64,000 nucleotides of DNA, taken from assembly GCA_028281325.1 (NCBI GenBank), contig JANQKC010000028.1, forward strand, positions 1-64,000, written 5' to 3'. This document shows, in pieces, positions 1 to 7,286 of this stretch. Source of the DNA: Alphaproteobacteria bacterium (GTDB taxonomy: Bacteria > Pseudomonadota > Alphaproteobacteria > UBA8366). Numbering within the stretch: the first letter of the stretch is position 1; each line of letters begins with the position of its first letter. A program made the position numbers and the translations under genes. The notes beneath the pieces were generated by a model. The model was not told the origin of the DNA. It saw only the letters and a program-made list of their open reading frames with translations, and did not search any database.

Positions 1-1
1 C

Positions 2-421
2 GCGATGCTGGACGTGCAGCTCATCGCCGATCAAACCTATTTCGTCGCCGAGGTTTGGGGCGAAATCGTCGGATGCGGCGGCTGGGGCGCACGGGCGCAT
101 GCGCTTCGGGTGCGCAGCGTCCTGGACGACCGGCTCATGGAATTGCGTCACCCATCCACCAGCTACGCGGCCATACGATCGGTCTTCGTCAAACCCGGCT
201 GGAACGGCCTCGGCATCGGCCGCCGCTTGGTGCGCAACGCCGAAGCGAATGCGCGTCTAGCCGGATTCGACGCCTTCGAAATCGCCGCGACGCTAACCGG
301 TATCCCGCTTTACCGGAAATTGGGATATCGACAGACCGCCGCGTATCACCTGCCGCTCGACGCCGACAGCAGTTTTCCGTTCGTCCTGATGCATAAGGAA
401 GACGCCGACCGAATTCAGTGA
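2..421 (+). CDS. GNAT family N-acetyltransferase (5' partial)
   Basis: Predicted acyl-CoA-dependent N-acetyltransferase of the GNAT fold. The visible part starts at a beta-strand resembling GNAT beta2 (YFVAEVWGEIVGCGGWG) and runs through the acetyl-CoA pyrophosphate loop GLGIGRRLV and the late strand-helix IPLYRKLGY. The usual N-terminal strand and first helices are missing. The reading frame is open to the window edge, so the ATG at 5 is probably internal and the gene begins upstream. The substrate cannot be told. It converges with the fasciclin gene across a strong hairpin. The family call is firm; the start is unknown. Confidence 0.8.
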   Translation, partial: AMLDVQLIADQTYFVAEVWGEIVGCGGWGARAHALRVRSVLDDRLMELRHPSTSYAAIRSVFVKPGWNGLGIGRRLVRNAEANARLAGFDAFEIAATLTGIPLYRKLGYRQTAAYHLPLDADSSFPFVLMHKEDADRIQ

Positions 422-490
422 TCGGCCGGCGCATTGACAACTCCGGTGTCCGACGACGACGCGAGACGCATCGCCGCGTACCCGAACGAC

Positions 491-517
491 GTAAGGCCGG
501 CGAAACGCCGGCCTTAC
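491..517. terminator. Bidirectional hairpin terminator between convergent genes
   Basis: Perfect inverted repeat: GTAAGGCCGGCG, a three-base loop, then CGCCGGCCTTAC (12 bp stem). It lies between the ends of the acetyltransferase (+) and fasciclin (-) genes. There is no long T-run on either side, so a role as shared terminator is inferred from position and stem strength. Confidence 0.6.
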
Positions 518-544
518 GCGATCAGTGCGGGGTCTTCCGAATCG

Positions 545-1030
545 TTACTTGGGCAGGACGACCGTATCGATGACATGGATCACGCCGTTCGACGCGGCAA
601 CGTCGGCGGAGATCACCTTCGCGTTGTCGACCTTGACGCCCTTGGTCGCGTCGACCGAGAGCTTACCGCCCTGCACGGTCTTGACCATCTGGCTTTTGCC
701 CGCGATGTCGCCGGACATGATCTTGCCGGGAACCACGTGATAGGTCAGCACGGCGACGAGCTTTTCCTTGTTCTCGGGCTTGAGCAGGTCTTCCACGGTG
801 CCCGCCGGCAACTTGGCGAACGCCTCGTCGGTCGGCGCGAACACGGTGAAGGGGCCATCGCCCTTCAATGTTTCCACGAGACCCGCGGCCTTCACCGCGG
901 TGACCAGGGTGTTGAACTGTCCCGCCGAAACGGCGGTGTCGACGATGTCGGCAGCCTTGGCCGCGACCGCGCCGAACAGCATCGGGGTCGCCGCGACGGC
1001 GACGACGAGAAAACGACGAATTTTATCCAC
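545..1030 (-). CDS. Secreted fasciclin (FAS1) domain protein
   Basis: About 161 aa. A Sec-type signal peptide (basic start, hydrophobic core, AAKAAD cleavage region) is followed by one FAS1 domain with both family landmarks: H1-like [13 protein letters not shown] and H2-like [13 protein letters not shown]. Such single-domain proteins are exported and linked to adhesion or cell-surface interactions; the ligand here is unknown. I place the start at the GTG at 1030, preceded by GGAGG six bases upstream. The frame stays open much further upstream, but that extension is arginine-rich, has no signal peptide and overlaps the divergent phosphatase gene, so it is not coding. Confidence 0.85.
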   Translation of the reverse strand: MDKIRRFLVVAVAATPMLFGAVAAKAADIVDTAVSAGQFNTLVTAVKAAGLVETLKGDGPFTVFAPTDEAFAKLPAGTVEDLLKPENKEKLVAVLTYHVVPGKIMSGDIAGKSQMVKTVQGGKLSVDATKGVKVDNAKVISADVAASNGVIHVIDTVVLPK

Positions 1031-1126
1031 GATAAGCCTCCACAGGGGGTTTAAGTTCCGATGAACAACACCACCCTCTACGGCAGCCCTCATGGAGCGG
1101 ATCAACAGATACCGAGAGAATCTTCG

Positions 1127-1750
1127 ATGCAACGACCGCACACCGGAAATGCCCTCGCCTGCGCAACGGGTTACGCCTTCCCTAAATTCCTTGTAAGGAT
1201 CGCGGCCGTCCTGACGACCCTGTCGGCAGGGATACCGGCGGCCTTCGCCGACGAGGCGGCATTGTGGCAGGCGCTCCGCTCCCCCGGGCATGTCGCCATC
1301 ATGCGCCACGCCCTGGCGCCAGGCGGCGGCGACCCCGATAACTTCGATCTGCGGGATTGTTCCACCCAACGGAACCTGTCGGACGGCGGCCGCGACCAGG
1401 CGAAACGGATCGGCAACCGGCTCCGCGAGAACGGCGTAGCGGCGGCAAAGGTCTACTCCAGCCAGTGGTGCCGCTGCCTGGAGACCGCAAGATTGCTCGG
1501 CTTCGGCAAGATCACCGAGCTGCCGGCGCTGAATTCCTTCTTCTCCGCGATGAGCGAAGGCAACGCGCAAACCGCCGCCCTGCAGCAATGGATCAAGGAT
1601 CAACAGCTCACCACGCCGACGGTCCTGGTCACCCATCAGGTCAACATCACCGCCCTGACCGACATCTTCCCGGCCTCCGGCGAGTTGATCGTCCTCCGTC
1701 GCGCCAGCGACGGGAGCCTCACCGTGGTCGGCAGCGTGGAGACCGATTGA
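1127..1750 (+). CDS. Exported histidine phosphatase (phosphoglycerate mutase-like)
   Basis: About 207 aa. The branch-1 histidine phosphatase core is visible: the RHG-type motif as IMRHA (phospho-accepting His), a middle motif [14 protein letters not shown], and the second catalytic His in VLVTHQVN. A hydrophobic segment ending AAFADEA suggests a signal peptide, so it probably acts in the periplasm. An upstream in-frame ATG at 1061 exists, but the one at 1127 has a GAGAGA element at suitable spacing and gives a more normal leader. It is divergent from the fasciclin gene, with about 95 bp between starts for both promoters. The substrate is unknown. Confidence 0.8.
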   Translation: MQRPHTGNALACATGYAFPKFLVRIAAVLTTLSAGIPAAFADEAALWQALRSPGHVAIMRHALAPGGGDPDNFDLRDCSTQRNLSDGGRDQAKRIGNRLRENGVAAAKVYSSQWCRCLETARLLGFGKITELPALNSFFSAMSEGNAQTAALQQWIKDQQLTTPTVLVTHQVNITALTDIFPASGELIVLRRASDGSLTVVGSVETD

Positions 1751-1784
1751 TCATTCGGGTTTTACCGGCTCGGCGTTAGCGGAA

Positions 1785-1831
1785 TGGCGACCCCGGTAGG
1801 ACACGAACCCCCAACCTGCGGATTGGAACTC
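1785..1831 (-). pseudogene. Decayed 3'-half copy of tRNA-Arg(TCT)
   Basis: The first 40-odd bases match the 3' half of the intact tRNA-Arg at 4010-4086 with only about four substitutions, in the same orientation: CCA end, acceptor 3' strand, T-arm and the 3' side of the anticodon stem. The match then collapses, so the 5' half is absent. Two T-arm substitutions and an anticodon-loop change show it is not functional. This is the expected footprint of an element that integrated at the tRNA 3' end and displaced the original 3' segment. Confidence 0.75.
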
Positions 1832-2157
1832 CTCTTCCTTCGAGCACAAAGAACCGCAGATATCCCAGATTCGCGGGGTCTTCGGGCACTAAGTAGGCGA
1901 CAGGTTCTCGGTCATCAAATTCCGATACGCGGCACCGGTCCGCGTCGTCCTTTCTGCATTCGAATATGGCAATTGCGTGTTGCGGTTTGAATGCCGCTAT
2001 CGGAGGTAAACGGACATAACGGCCGGGTGCCGGGATACCCACTTCTAGTCAGACGCAGCTACAAGGCGGCGATTGCGGCGATGATGCATCCGAGCCAAAC
2101 TGTCGACGCGGGCCCGGTGGTTCGGCTGGGTTTGAACACGCCTGCAGGGGTATCGCG

Positions 2158-3768
2158 ATTACGGAAACGTTCGATTACATCATCATTGGCGCCGGATCGG
2201 CCGGCTGTGTCGTCGCGAACCGGCTTTCGGCCGATCCGACCCTACGCGTCTGCCTGCTGGAGGCCGGGCCGTCGGACTGGAATCCGCTCATCCACATGCC
2301 GGTTGGCTTCATGAAGCTGATGACCAACCCGACGTACAATTGGCTTTACGAAACGGAACCGTCGGATGCCATCGGCGGTCGCCGGGTGGCGATTCCCCGT
2401 GGGAAGGCGTTGGGTGGATCGTCCTCGATCAACGGCTGCATTTTCAATCGCGGCACGGCGGAGGATTTCGATCACTGGGCTCAGCGCGGCAATCGAGGGT
2501 GGAGTTATCAGGACGTGCTGCCGCACTTCATGAGCCTGGAGAGCTATAGCGGCGATAATCCGGAAGGTCTCAGGGGTCATGACGGCCCCCTCAAAGTGAC
2601 GCCGACCGACTGGCGCCATCCGCTGGTCGAGGCGTTCATGTCGGGTGCGGAGACCATGGGAATTCCGCGCAATCCGGACTACAACGGCCAGCGCCAAGAA
2701 GGGGTGTCCTACACCCAACGGACCATCGTCGATGGACGCAGGCAAAGCGCCTCAAAGGCTTTTCTCACGCCGGCCCGGAAACGCCCGAACCTGGACATCC
2801 GCACGAGCGCTCATGTGACGGGCCTCCTTTTCAACGGGAAACGCTGCACCGGCGTCCAATATGCGAAGGGCGGTCGCGGGGGAACACAGGTTCGGCTGAC
2901 GGCGGCGCGAGAGGTCATTCTCTCGGGCGGCGTGGTCAATTCACCGCAGCTCCTGCAGTTGGCGGGCATCGGCGACCCGGAACATTTATCGTCCTTGGGT
3001 ATCGAGACCCGCCACGCCTTACCGGGCGTCGGCAAGAACCTTCGGGATCACTACACGCCCCGCTACACGGCACGGGTCAAGAATTCGGACACGCTCAACG
3101 AGCGGGTACATGGTCTCCATCTTGTGGCCGAGGCGGTCAAATGGGCGTTGAAACGGCCGTCGGTGCTCGGGATCGCGTCGACGGTGTGTTACGTCTTCAC
3201 CCGGTCGCATCCGTCCGTGGAGGTCAACGACCTGCAGATCACGTTCATGCCGGCGAGTTACAAGGACGGCGTCCAGAGCACGCTGGACGATCGGCCCGGC
3301 ATGACAATCGCGGCCTGGCAGCAAAGGCCCGACAGCCTTGGCACCATCATGATTCGCTCGTCTGATCCTTTCGACAAACCCGTGATCGACGCCAACTACC
3401 TTGGCGAGGAAAGCGACCGACGCGTTCTTCTGGCGGGCCTCAAACTGGCGCGCCGGCTGCTGCGTACCGATCCGATGGCGCCGTATTTCGACGGTGAGGT
3501 CTATCCCGGTGACGATGTGGTTACCGATGACGAGTTGCTGGACACCGCCCGTCAGCGGGGCACGACCTGCTTCCACATGATGGGGACCTGCCGAATGGGG
3601 CCTGACGTAGACCCGACCGCCGTCGTCGACCCCGAACTCAGGGTCTATGGCCTGGACGGTCTCCGTGTCGTCGATGCGTCGATAATGCCGACAATGCCAT
3701 CGGCCAACACCAATGCCGCCTCTTTGATGATCGGCGAAAAAGGGGCGGCAATGATCCGGGCAACATAG
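2158..3768 (+). CDS. GMC-family FAD oxidoreductase (choline dehydrogenase-like), ATT start
   Basis: About 536 aa, the normal family length. The N-terminal FAD dinucleotide motif reads FDYIIIGAGSAGCVVANRLS. GMC signature regions follow (GKALGGSSSINGC), and the C-terminal active-site region shows CFHMMGTCRMG (catalytic His) and PSANTNAAS (Asn). Members oxidise alcohols such as choline; the substrate here is undefined. No ATG, GTG, TTG or CTG occurs in frame between the stop at 2017-2019 and the start of the FAD motif; the first in-frame ATG, at 2296, would delete that motif. ATT at 2158 sits seven bases after AGGGG and would give MTETFDYIII, a typical family start. The gene may use ATT or may have lost its initiator by mutation. 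Confidence 0.8.
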   Translation: MTETFDYIIIGAGSAGCVVANRLSADPTLRVCLLEAGPSDWNPLIHMPVGFMKLMTNPTYNWLYETEPSDAIGGRRVAIPRGKALGGSSSINGCIFNRGTAEDFDHWAQRGNRGWSYQDVLPHFMSLESYSGDNPEGLRGHDGPLKVTPTDWRHPLVEAFMSGAETMGIPRNPDYNGQRQEGVSYTQRTIVDGRRQSASKAFLTPARKRPNLDIRTSAHVTGLLFNGKRCTGVQYAKGGRGGTQVRLTAAREVILSGGVVNSPQLLQLAGIGDPEHLSSLGIETRHALPGVGKNLRDHYTPRYTARVKNSDTLNERVHGLHLVAEAVKWALKRPSVLGIASTVCYVFTRSHPSVEVNDLQITFMPASYKDGVQSTLDDRPGMTIAAWQQRPDSLGTIMIRSSDPFDKPVIDANYLGEESDRRVLLAGLKLARRLLRTDPMAPYFDGEVYPGDDVVTDDELLDTARQRGTTCFHMMGTCRMGPDVDPTAVVDPELRVYGLDGLRVVDASIMPTMPSANTNAASLMIGEKGAAMIRAT

Positions 3769-4009
3769 CCCTTTTGCCGTCCTGTTCGCCTCGGATCGGG
3801 AGCGGACCCCCATCTCAGCATCTCGAATACCCGCTAGCGGGGGAAGAGCAAGCATCACTCCGGGCCGCGGGCCTGCGGTTCGGAGAACAGCTTTCGCCGC
3901 CACGAAGACCGGTCGACCGCACCAGGAGAGAGTTTTCCCTGGTGGGCACAGAAATGGGCGCACCGACTGCAGATTGATGGAGGGAAACCAATGCAAGATA
4001 TCGGACATT

Positions 4010-4086
4010 TGGCGACCCCGGGAGGACTCGAACCTCCAACCTGCGGATTAGAAGTCCGCCGCTCTATCCAGTTGAGCTACGGGGCC
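4010..4086 (-). tRNA. tRNA-Arg (anticodon TCT)
   Basis: A 77-nt cloverleaf can be drawn on the minus strand: acceptor GGCCCCG pairing with CGGGGTC, T8-A9, D-arm, anticodon stem GCGGA/TCCGC around loop CTTCTAA (anticodon TCT), T-arm GGAGG/CCTCC with loop TTCGAGT, discriminator G, and an encoded CCA. It lies 71 bp after the complex I accessory gene on the same strand and may be co-transcribed with it. Its 3' end matches the fragment at 1785-1831. Confidence 0.95.
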
Positions 4087-4157
4087 CGCGCAACGCGGGC
4101 TATCCTTAGCAGGAATCGCCCGTCCGGTCGCCATGCATTCGTCGTCCGGTATACGCG

Positions 4158-4469
4158 TCAGTGCGTCCAGGGCTCCCGGCGCGAATAGGCGAAATTGTCG
4201 GCATAGGCCTTGGGCTTGATGCGTCGCTGTTTCGGCTCGCGCACCGTGTAGGTGTAGCCGTTCTTGCGGGCATGCGCGATGGCGTCTTCCTTCGAGTCGA
4301 AGGTCAGCCGCACCTGCCGGCTGGTATCCGCCGAGCCGTTCCAGCCGATGATCGGGTCCGGCCGCGACGGGTCGGTCGGTTCGAAGACCATGACCCAGTC
4401 CTTTATCTTCCGCCGGCCGGACTGCATCGCGGTCTTCGCCGGTTGAAAAATGCGAACATGCTTGCTCAT
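4158..4469 (-). CDS. NADH:ubiquinone oxidoreductase accessory subunit, NDUFS4-like (ETC complex I family)
   Basis: 103 aa, matching the short alphaproteobacterial members of the NDUFS4/18 kDa complex I accessory family. Visible features are the N-terminal MSKHVRIFQPAKTAMQSG, the central WVMVFEP, and the core SADTSRQVRLTFDSKEDA followed by GYTYTVREP and a basic tail. The protein binds the peripheral arm of respiratory complex I. It stands alone, away from any nuo operon, which is usual for this gene. The start ATG at 4469 follows a GGGACAG element. Confidence 0.85.
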   Translation of the reverse strand: MSKHVRIFQPAKTAMQSGRRKIKDWVMVFEPTDPSRPDPIIGWNGSADTSRQVRLTFDSKEDAIAHARKNGYTYTVREPKQRRIKPKAYADNFAYSRREPWTH

Positions 4470-4485
4470 GACTGTCCCTACTGCC

Positions 4486-6327
4486 CTACTTTGCCCCCGC
4501 CTCGCCGCGCACCTCGACGCCGGCCCAGCCTTCGATATGCTTGATCAGCGAGACCGACACCGCGTCGCCGGTGCCCTGGCTGACGGCGTAGGTCAGGAAC
4601 TGCCTGACCGTGTTGCCGATCCACGTGGGCACACCCTGCGCGGCCGCCTCCTCCATACACAGCTTCACGTCCTTGTGCAACAAGCGCTGCTTGAAGCCCT
4701 TGGTGAAATCCCGCGGCAGGACATATGTCGGATAGCGGATTTCGCTGGCGTCGCTGCGGCCACTGCTCGCGTTGATGGTGTCGAGCATGACCGCCGGGTC
4801 GATCCCCGCCTTGACGCCCATGACCAGGGCCTCGGCGCAGGCGATGTTGGCCGTCGCCGACAGATAGTTGTTGGCGACCTTCATGGTCTGGCCCAGGCCG
4901 GGCGCCGCGCCGAGGAAGAAGGGGTTTTCGCCGATCGCCGCGAAGGCCGGCATCAACGCCGCCGCGACCGATTTGTCGCCGGACTGCATGAGCGACAGTG
5001 TCCCCGCTTCGGCGCCGGACACACCGCCGCTGACGGGACTGTCGAGACAGGCGATTCCTTTTTCCGACAGCGCCGCAGCCACCGCCCGCGCCGTCACCGC
5101 GCCGGTGGTCGACAGGTCGACATAGCGCTCGATCTTGCCGCCTGCGATCAACCCGTCGTCGGCCAACGCGACCTGCCGCACCACATCGGGAACCGGCAGG
5201 CAGACCATCACGTTCTCGACCGCGTCGGCGACCGCCTTCGGACTGTCGGCGGCAACCGCGCCCTTGTCGAGGAAGGGCTGCATCGCTTCCGCGCGCACGT
5301 CGAACACGGTCAGCGGGAAGCCCGCATCGACCAACCGCATCGCCATCGGCCCGCCCATGTCGCCAAGACCGATGAATCCGATCGCCGGCCTGGCATTCGC
5401 ATCGCCGCCCTCGATCGCCGTGGGAGCCGCCGGACCGGGCTTCACCTCCACCCCGGCCCAGTCCTCGATCATCGTGATCAGGCTGATCGACGGATCGTTG
5501 CCGCGGCCCTGCCCGACCGCATGGGTCAGGAACTGCCGAACCGCGCCGCCGACCCAGGTCGGCACGCCCTGTACTTCCGCTTCATCGTTGAACAGCGTGA
5601 TGTCCTTGAGGCTCAGCTCAGTGCGCATGCTGCGGAAGTCACGCGGCATGACGAAGGTCGGATATTTATCCTCGGTCGCGTTGTTCCGGCCGCTGCTGAC
5701 GTTGATCACGTCCAGCATGGTCTGCGGATCCAGTCCCGATTTCGTCCCCATGACGAGCGCCTCGGCGGTGGACAGATTGCTGGTCGCCGACAGAAAGTTG
5801 TTCGCAACTTTCACCGTCTGGCCCATACCCGCGCCCGACCCGATGTAGAAACTCTTCTTGCCGATCACTTCGAGGATCGGCTGCACCGCCGCGTAGACGT
5901 CCTTCGGCCCCGACACCATCAGCGACAGCGTTCCCGCGGTCGCGCCGCGGTCGCCGCCGCTGACCGGCGAATCCAGGTACTGCACGCCCTTCCCGTTCAA
6001 CCCGGCGGCCACCTTGCGCGCAACAACCGGACCGGTCGTAGAGAGGTCGATACAAGTCGTCAGCGCCGTGCCTTCGATCAAACCCCCGGCTCCCAACGCG
6101 ACATGCTCCACCACCGGCGGGGTCGGCAGGCAGATCAGCACCGTTTCCGCCGCCGACGCGATTTCCGCCGGGCTATCCATCGGCTCGCCGCCGGCTTCGA
6201 CGACGGGCGCCAGCGCCTCCGGCCGCGTATCGAGAACCAGCAACCGATATCCCGCGGCCAGCAGGTTCTTCGCCATGGGGCCGCCCATCATGCCGAGGCC
6301 GATAAAGCCCAGCGTCTTGTCCGTCAT
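4486..6327 (-). CDS. Tandem (two-module) beta-hydroxyacid dehydrogenase, 3-hydroxyisobutyrate dehydrogenase family
   Basis: 613 aa made of two complete modules, where the family is normally one module of about 290 to 300 aa. Each module has a Rossmann dinucleotide motif (GFIGLGMMGGPMA near residue 7, GFIGLGDMGGPMA near 317), the substrate motif DSPVSGG (119 and 429) and the catalytic lysine in GQTVKVANN (K173) and GQTMKVANN (K483). Equivalent motifs lie exactly 310 residues apart. A linker rich in Ala, Pro and Gly (about 296-314) joins them. Both active sites look intact. The gene overlaps the upstream carboxymuconolactone-decarboxylase-like gene (ATGA), implying one operon. The substrate is probably a small 3-hydroxy acid; the exact one is unknown. 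Confidence 0.85.
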   Translation of the reverse strand: MTDKTLGFIGLGMMGGPMAKNLLAAGYRLLVLDTRPEALAPVVEAGGEPMDSPAEIASAAETVLICLPTPPVVEHVALGAGGLIEGTALTTCIDLSTTGPVVARKVAAGLNGKGVQYLDSPVSGGDRGATAGTLSLMVSGPKDVYAAVQPILEVIGKKSFYIGSGAGMGQTVKVANNFLSATSNLSTAEALVMGTKSGLDPQTMLDVINVSSGRNNATEDKYPTFVMPRDFRSMRTELSLKDITLFNDEAEVQGVPTWVGGAVRQFLTHAVGQGRGNDPSISLITMIEDWAGVEVKPGPAAPTAIEGGDANARPAIGFIGLGDMGGPMAMRLVDAGFPLTVFDVRAEAMQPFLDKGAVAADSPKAVADAVENVMVCLPVPDVVRQVALADDGLIAGGKIERYVDLSTTGAVTARAVAAALSEKGIACLDSPVSGGVSGAEAGTLSLMQSGDKSVAAALMPAFAAIGENPFFLGAAPGLGQTMKVANNYLSATANIACAEALVMGVKAGIDPAVMLDTINASSGRSDASEIRYPTYVLPRDFTKGFKQRLLHKDVKLCMEEAAAQGVPTWIGNTVRQFLTYAVSQGTGDAVSVSLIKHIEGWAGVEVRGEAGAK

Positions 6328-6758
6328 TCGATCTCCTCCTCTTCGTTACGGGCTTCCACCTCTTCCTGCGCGTCGAAGAACTCCTTCGCCGTCCGGAAAC
6401 CCTGAAGCCCGACCGGGAACCCGGCATAGACCGTGGTGTGCAGCAGCACCTCCATGATCTCGTCCTTGGTGACGCCGTTGTTCAGCGCGCCCAGGATATG
6501 GTGTTGCAACTCGTCGGGCTTGCCGAGCGTCGCGAGCAACGCAATGCTCAGCATGCTCCTGATATTACGCGGAAGACCCGGCCGGGCCCAAACCTTGCCC
6601 CAGCCCACCTCGGTGGTGAGCTGCTGGATCGGCTTCATGAACGGGTCCTCGGCGGCCCGGCTGAGCGACGCCTCCACATGCGCCTCGCCCAGCACCTGCT
6701 TCCGCAAATCGACACCGGAATCGAAATCCTCGTTCCGCTCGAACTTGTTCTCTGACAT
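6324..6758 (-). CDS. Carboxymuconolactone decarboxylase (CMD) family protein
   Basis: 144 aa, close to the usual length of gamma-carboxymuconolactone decarboxylase proteins. The core helices are recognisable: WARPGLPRNIRSMLSIALL, then ELQHHILGALNNGVTKDEI, then EVLLHTTVYAGFPVGLQG. The AhpD-type CxxC pair is absent, so this is the decarboxylase-like rather than the peroxidase branch. I chose the ATG at 6758, with AGGA upstream, over a longer frame. It is the first gene of a two-gene operon with the tandem dehydrogenase, which suggests degradation of an organic acid; the acidic C-terminal tail is not diagnostic. Confidence 0.8.
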   Translation of the reverse strand: MSENKFERNEDFDSGVDLRKQVLGEAHVEASLSRAAEDPFMKPIQQLTTEVGWGKVWARPGLPRNIRSMLSIALLATLGKPDELQHHILGALNNGVTKDEIMEVLLHTTVYAGFPVGLQGFRTAKEFFDAQEEVEARNEEEEIE

Positions 6759-6954
6759 GGATTGATCCTTTCGTTGTAAATTTTTCAGTGGAATCAACGA
6801 TCACGCCGTCCGCATCGAGCGTTCTTTCGCTGAAACAAATGAAACAATTCTCCCGGAATCGGGACATACCCCAGAAACGCGACGCCCTTAGAGTGGTAAT
6901 CAACGGAATGCCCCACGGGCACATGCCGGCCCCAGACGCCAAGGAGTAGACGCG

Positions 6955-7131
6955 ATGTTGAATGAGATTACCTGCATCGGCCGCCGGTTCGTCAATCGCC
7001 TGACCGCGCGCCGCACCTCCCACGCCTTGCATTCGCTGGACAACCGCATGCTGAAGGATATCGGCCTTCATCGCTCGCACATCACGATGATCGCCAACGG
7101 CGTGGACGGCCCCTACCGCCGCGCCGCCTAA
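6955..7131 (+). CDS. DUF1127 small protein
   Basis: 58 aa, starting at an ATG eight bases after AAGGAG. The product is basic and ends in the DUF1127 pattern LHSLDNRMLKDIGLHRSHI. DUF1127 proteins in alphaproteobacteria are small arginine-rich proteins, and some have been tied to RNA turnover and to phosphate or stress adaptation; this copy is uncharacterised. It has its own promoter region (shared, divergent, with the CMD gene, about 196 bp) and is followed by a good intrinsic terminator, so it is probably a single-gene transcript. Confidence 0.8.
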   Translation: MLNEITCIGRRFVNRLTARRTSHALHSLDNRMLKDIGLHRSHITMIANGVDGPYRRAA

Positions 7132-7221
7132 GCTGCTCCTGCAGCTTTACATCCGGGCCGACCCGCCCGTTGCTTGTTCGATCTCCCGGATCGAATGAAG
7201 CACACCTTCCAAGCCACTCCA

Positions 7222-7254
7222 AAGCGTCCCGACATCTTCGGGGCGCTTCTTTTT
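7222..7254 (+). terminator. Rho-independent terminator after the DUF1127 gene
   Basis: The stem arms AAGCGTCCCGA and TCGGGGCGCTT pair over 11 positions with one G-T pair, enclosing a short loop, and run into a T-rich tract (TTCTTTTT). It is about 90 bp past the DUF1127 stop codon. Confidence 0.75.
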
Positions 7255-7286
7255 CATCGGCTTCATCGGCGGAGACCGGATGGCGT

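Larger units (their letters stand above)
1785..4010. mobile_element. Probable relic integration interval bounded by tRNA-Arg 3'-end repeats
   Basis: The interval starts with the displaced tRNA 3' fragment and ends at the 3' terminus of the intact tRNA-Arg, both in the same orientation. That is the geometry left by tRNA-targeting integrases (attR/attL). No integrase remains; the only credible gene inside is the GMC oxidoreductase. The stretch 1832-2157 has no convincing gene, and 3769-4009 holds only a weak inverted repeat (CACCAGG at 3920, CCTGGTG at 3938). A local tRNA duplication followed by decay is the alternative. Confidence 0.45.

Noticed and set aside
545..1636. Fasciclin gene extended to a 363-codon protein
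   Set aside because: The upstream part has no signal peptide, overlaps the divergent phosphatase gene, and a GTG with a good RBS at 1030 gives a normal secreted FAS1 protein.
1776..2042. 88-codon minus-strand frame over the tRNA fragment
   Set aside because: Its end reads through the tRNA-derived sequence (the typical RVLPGSP artefact of tRNA 3' ends); no independent coding evidence.
4450..6405. A 651-codon plus-strand open frame opposite the tandem dehydrogenase
   Set aside because: Composition is His/Arg/Asp-rich shadow sequence; the minus-strand gene has complete catalytic motifs in both modules.
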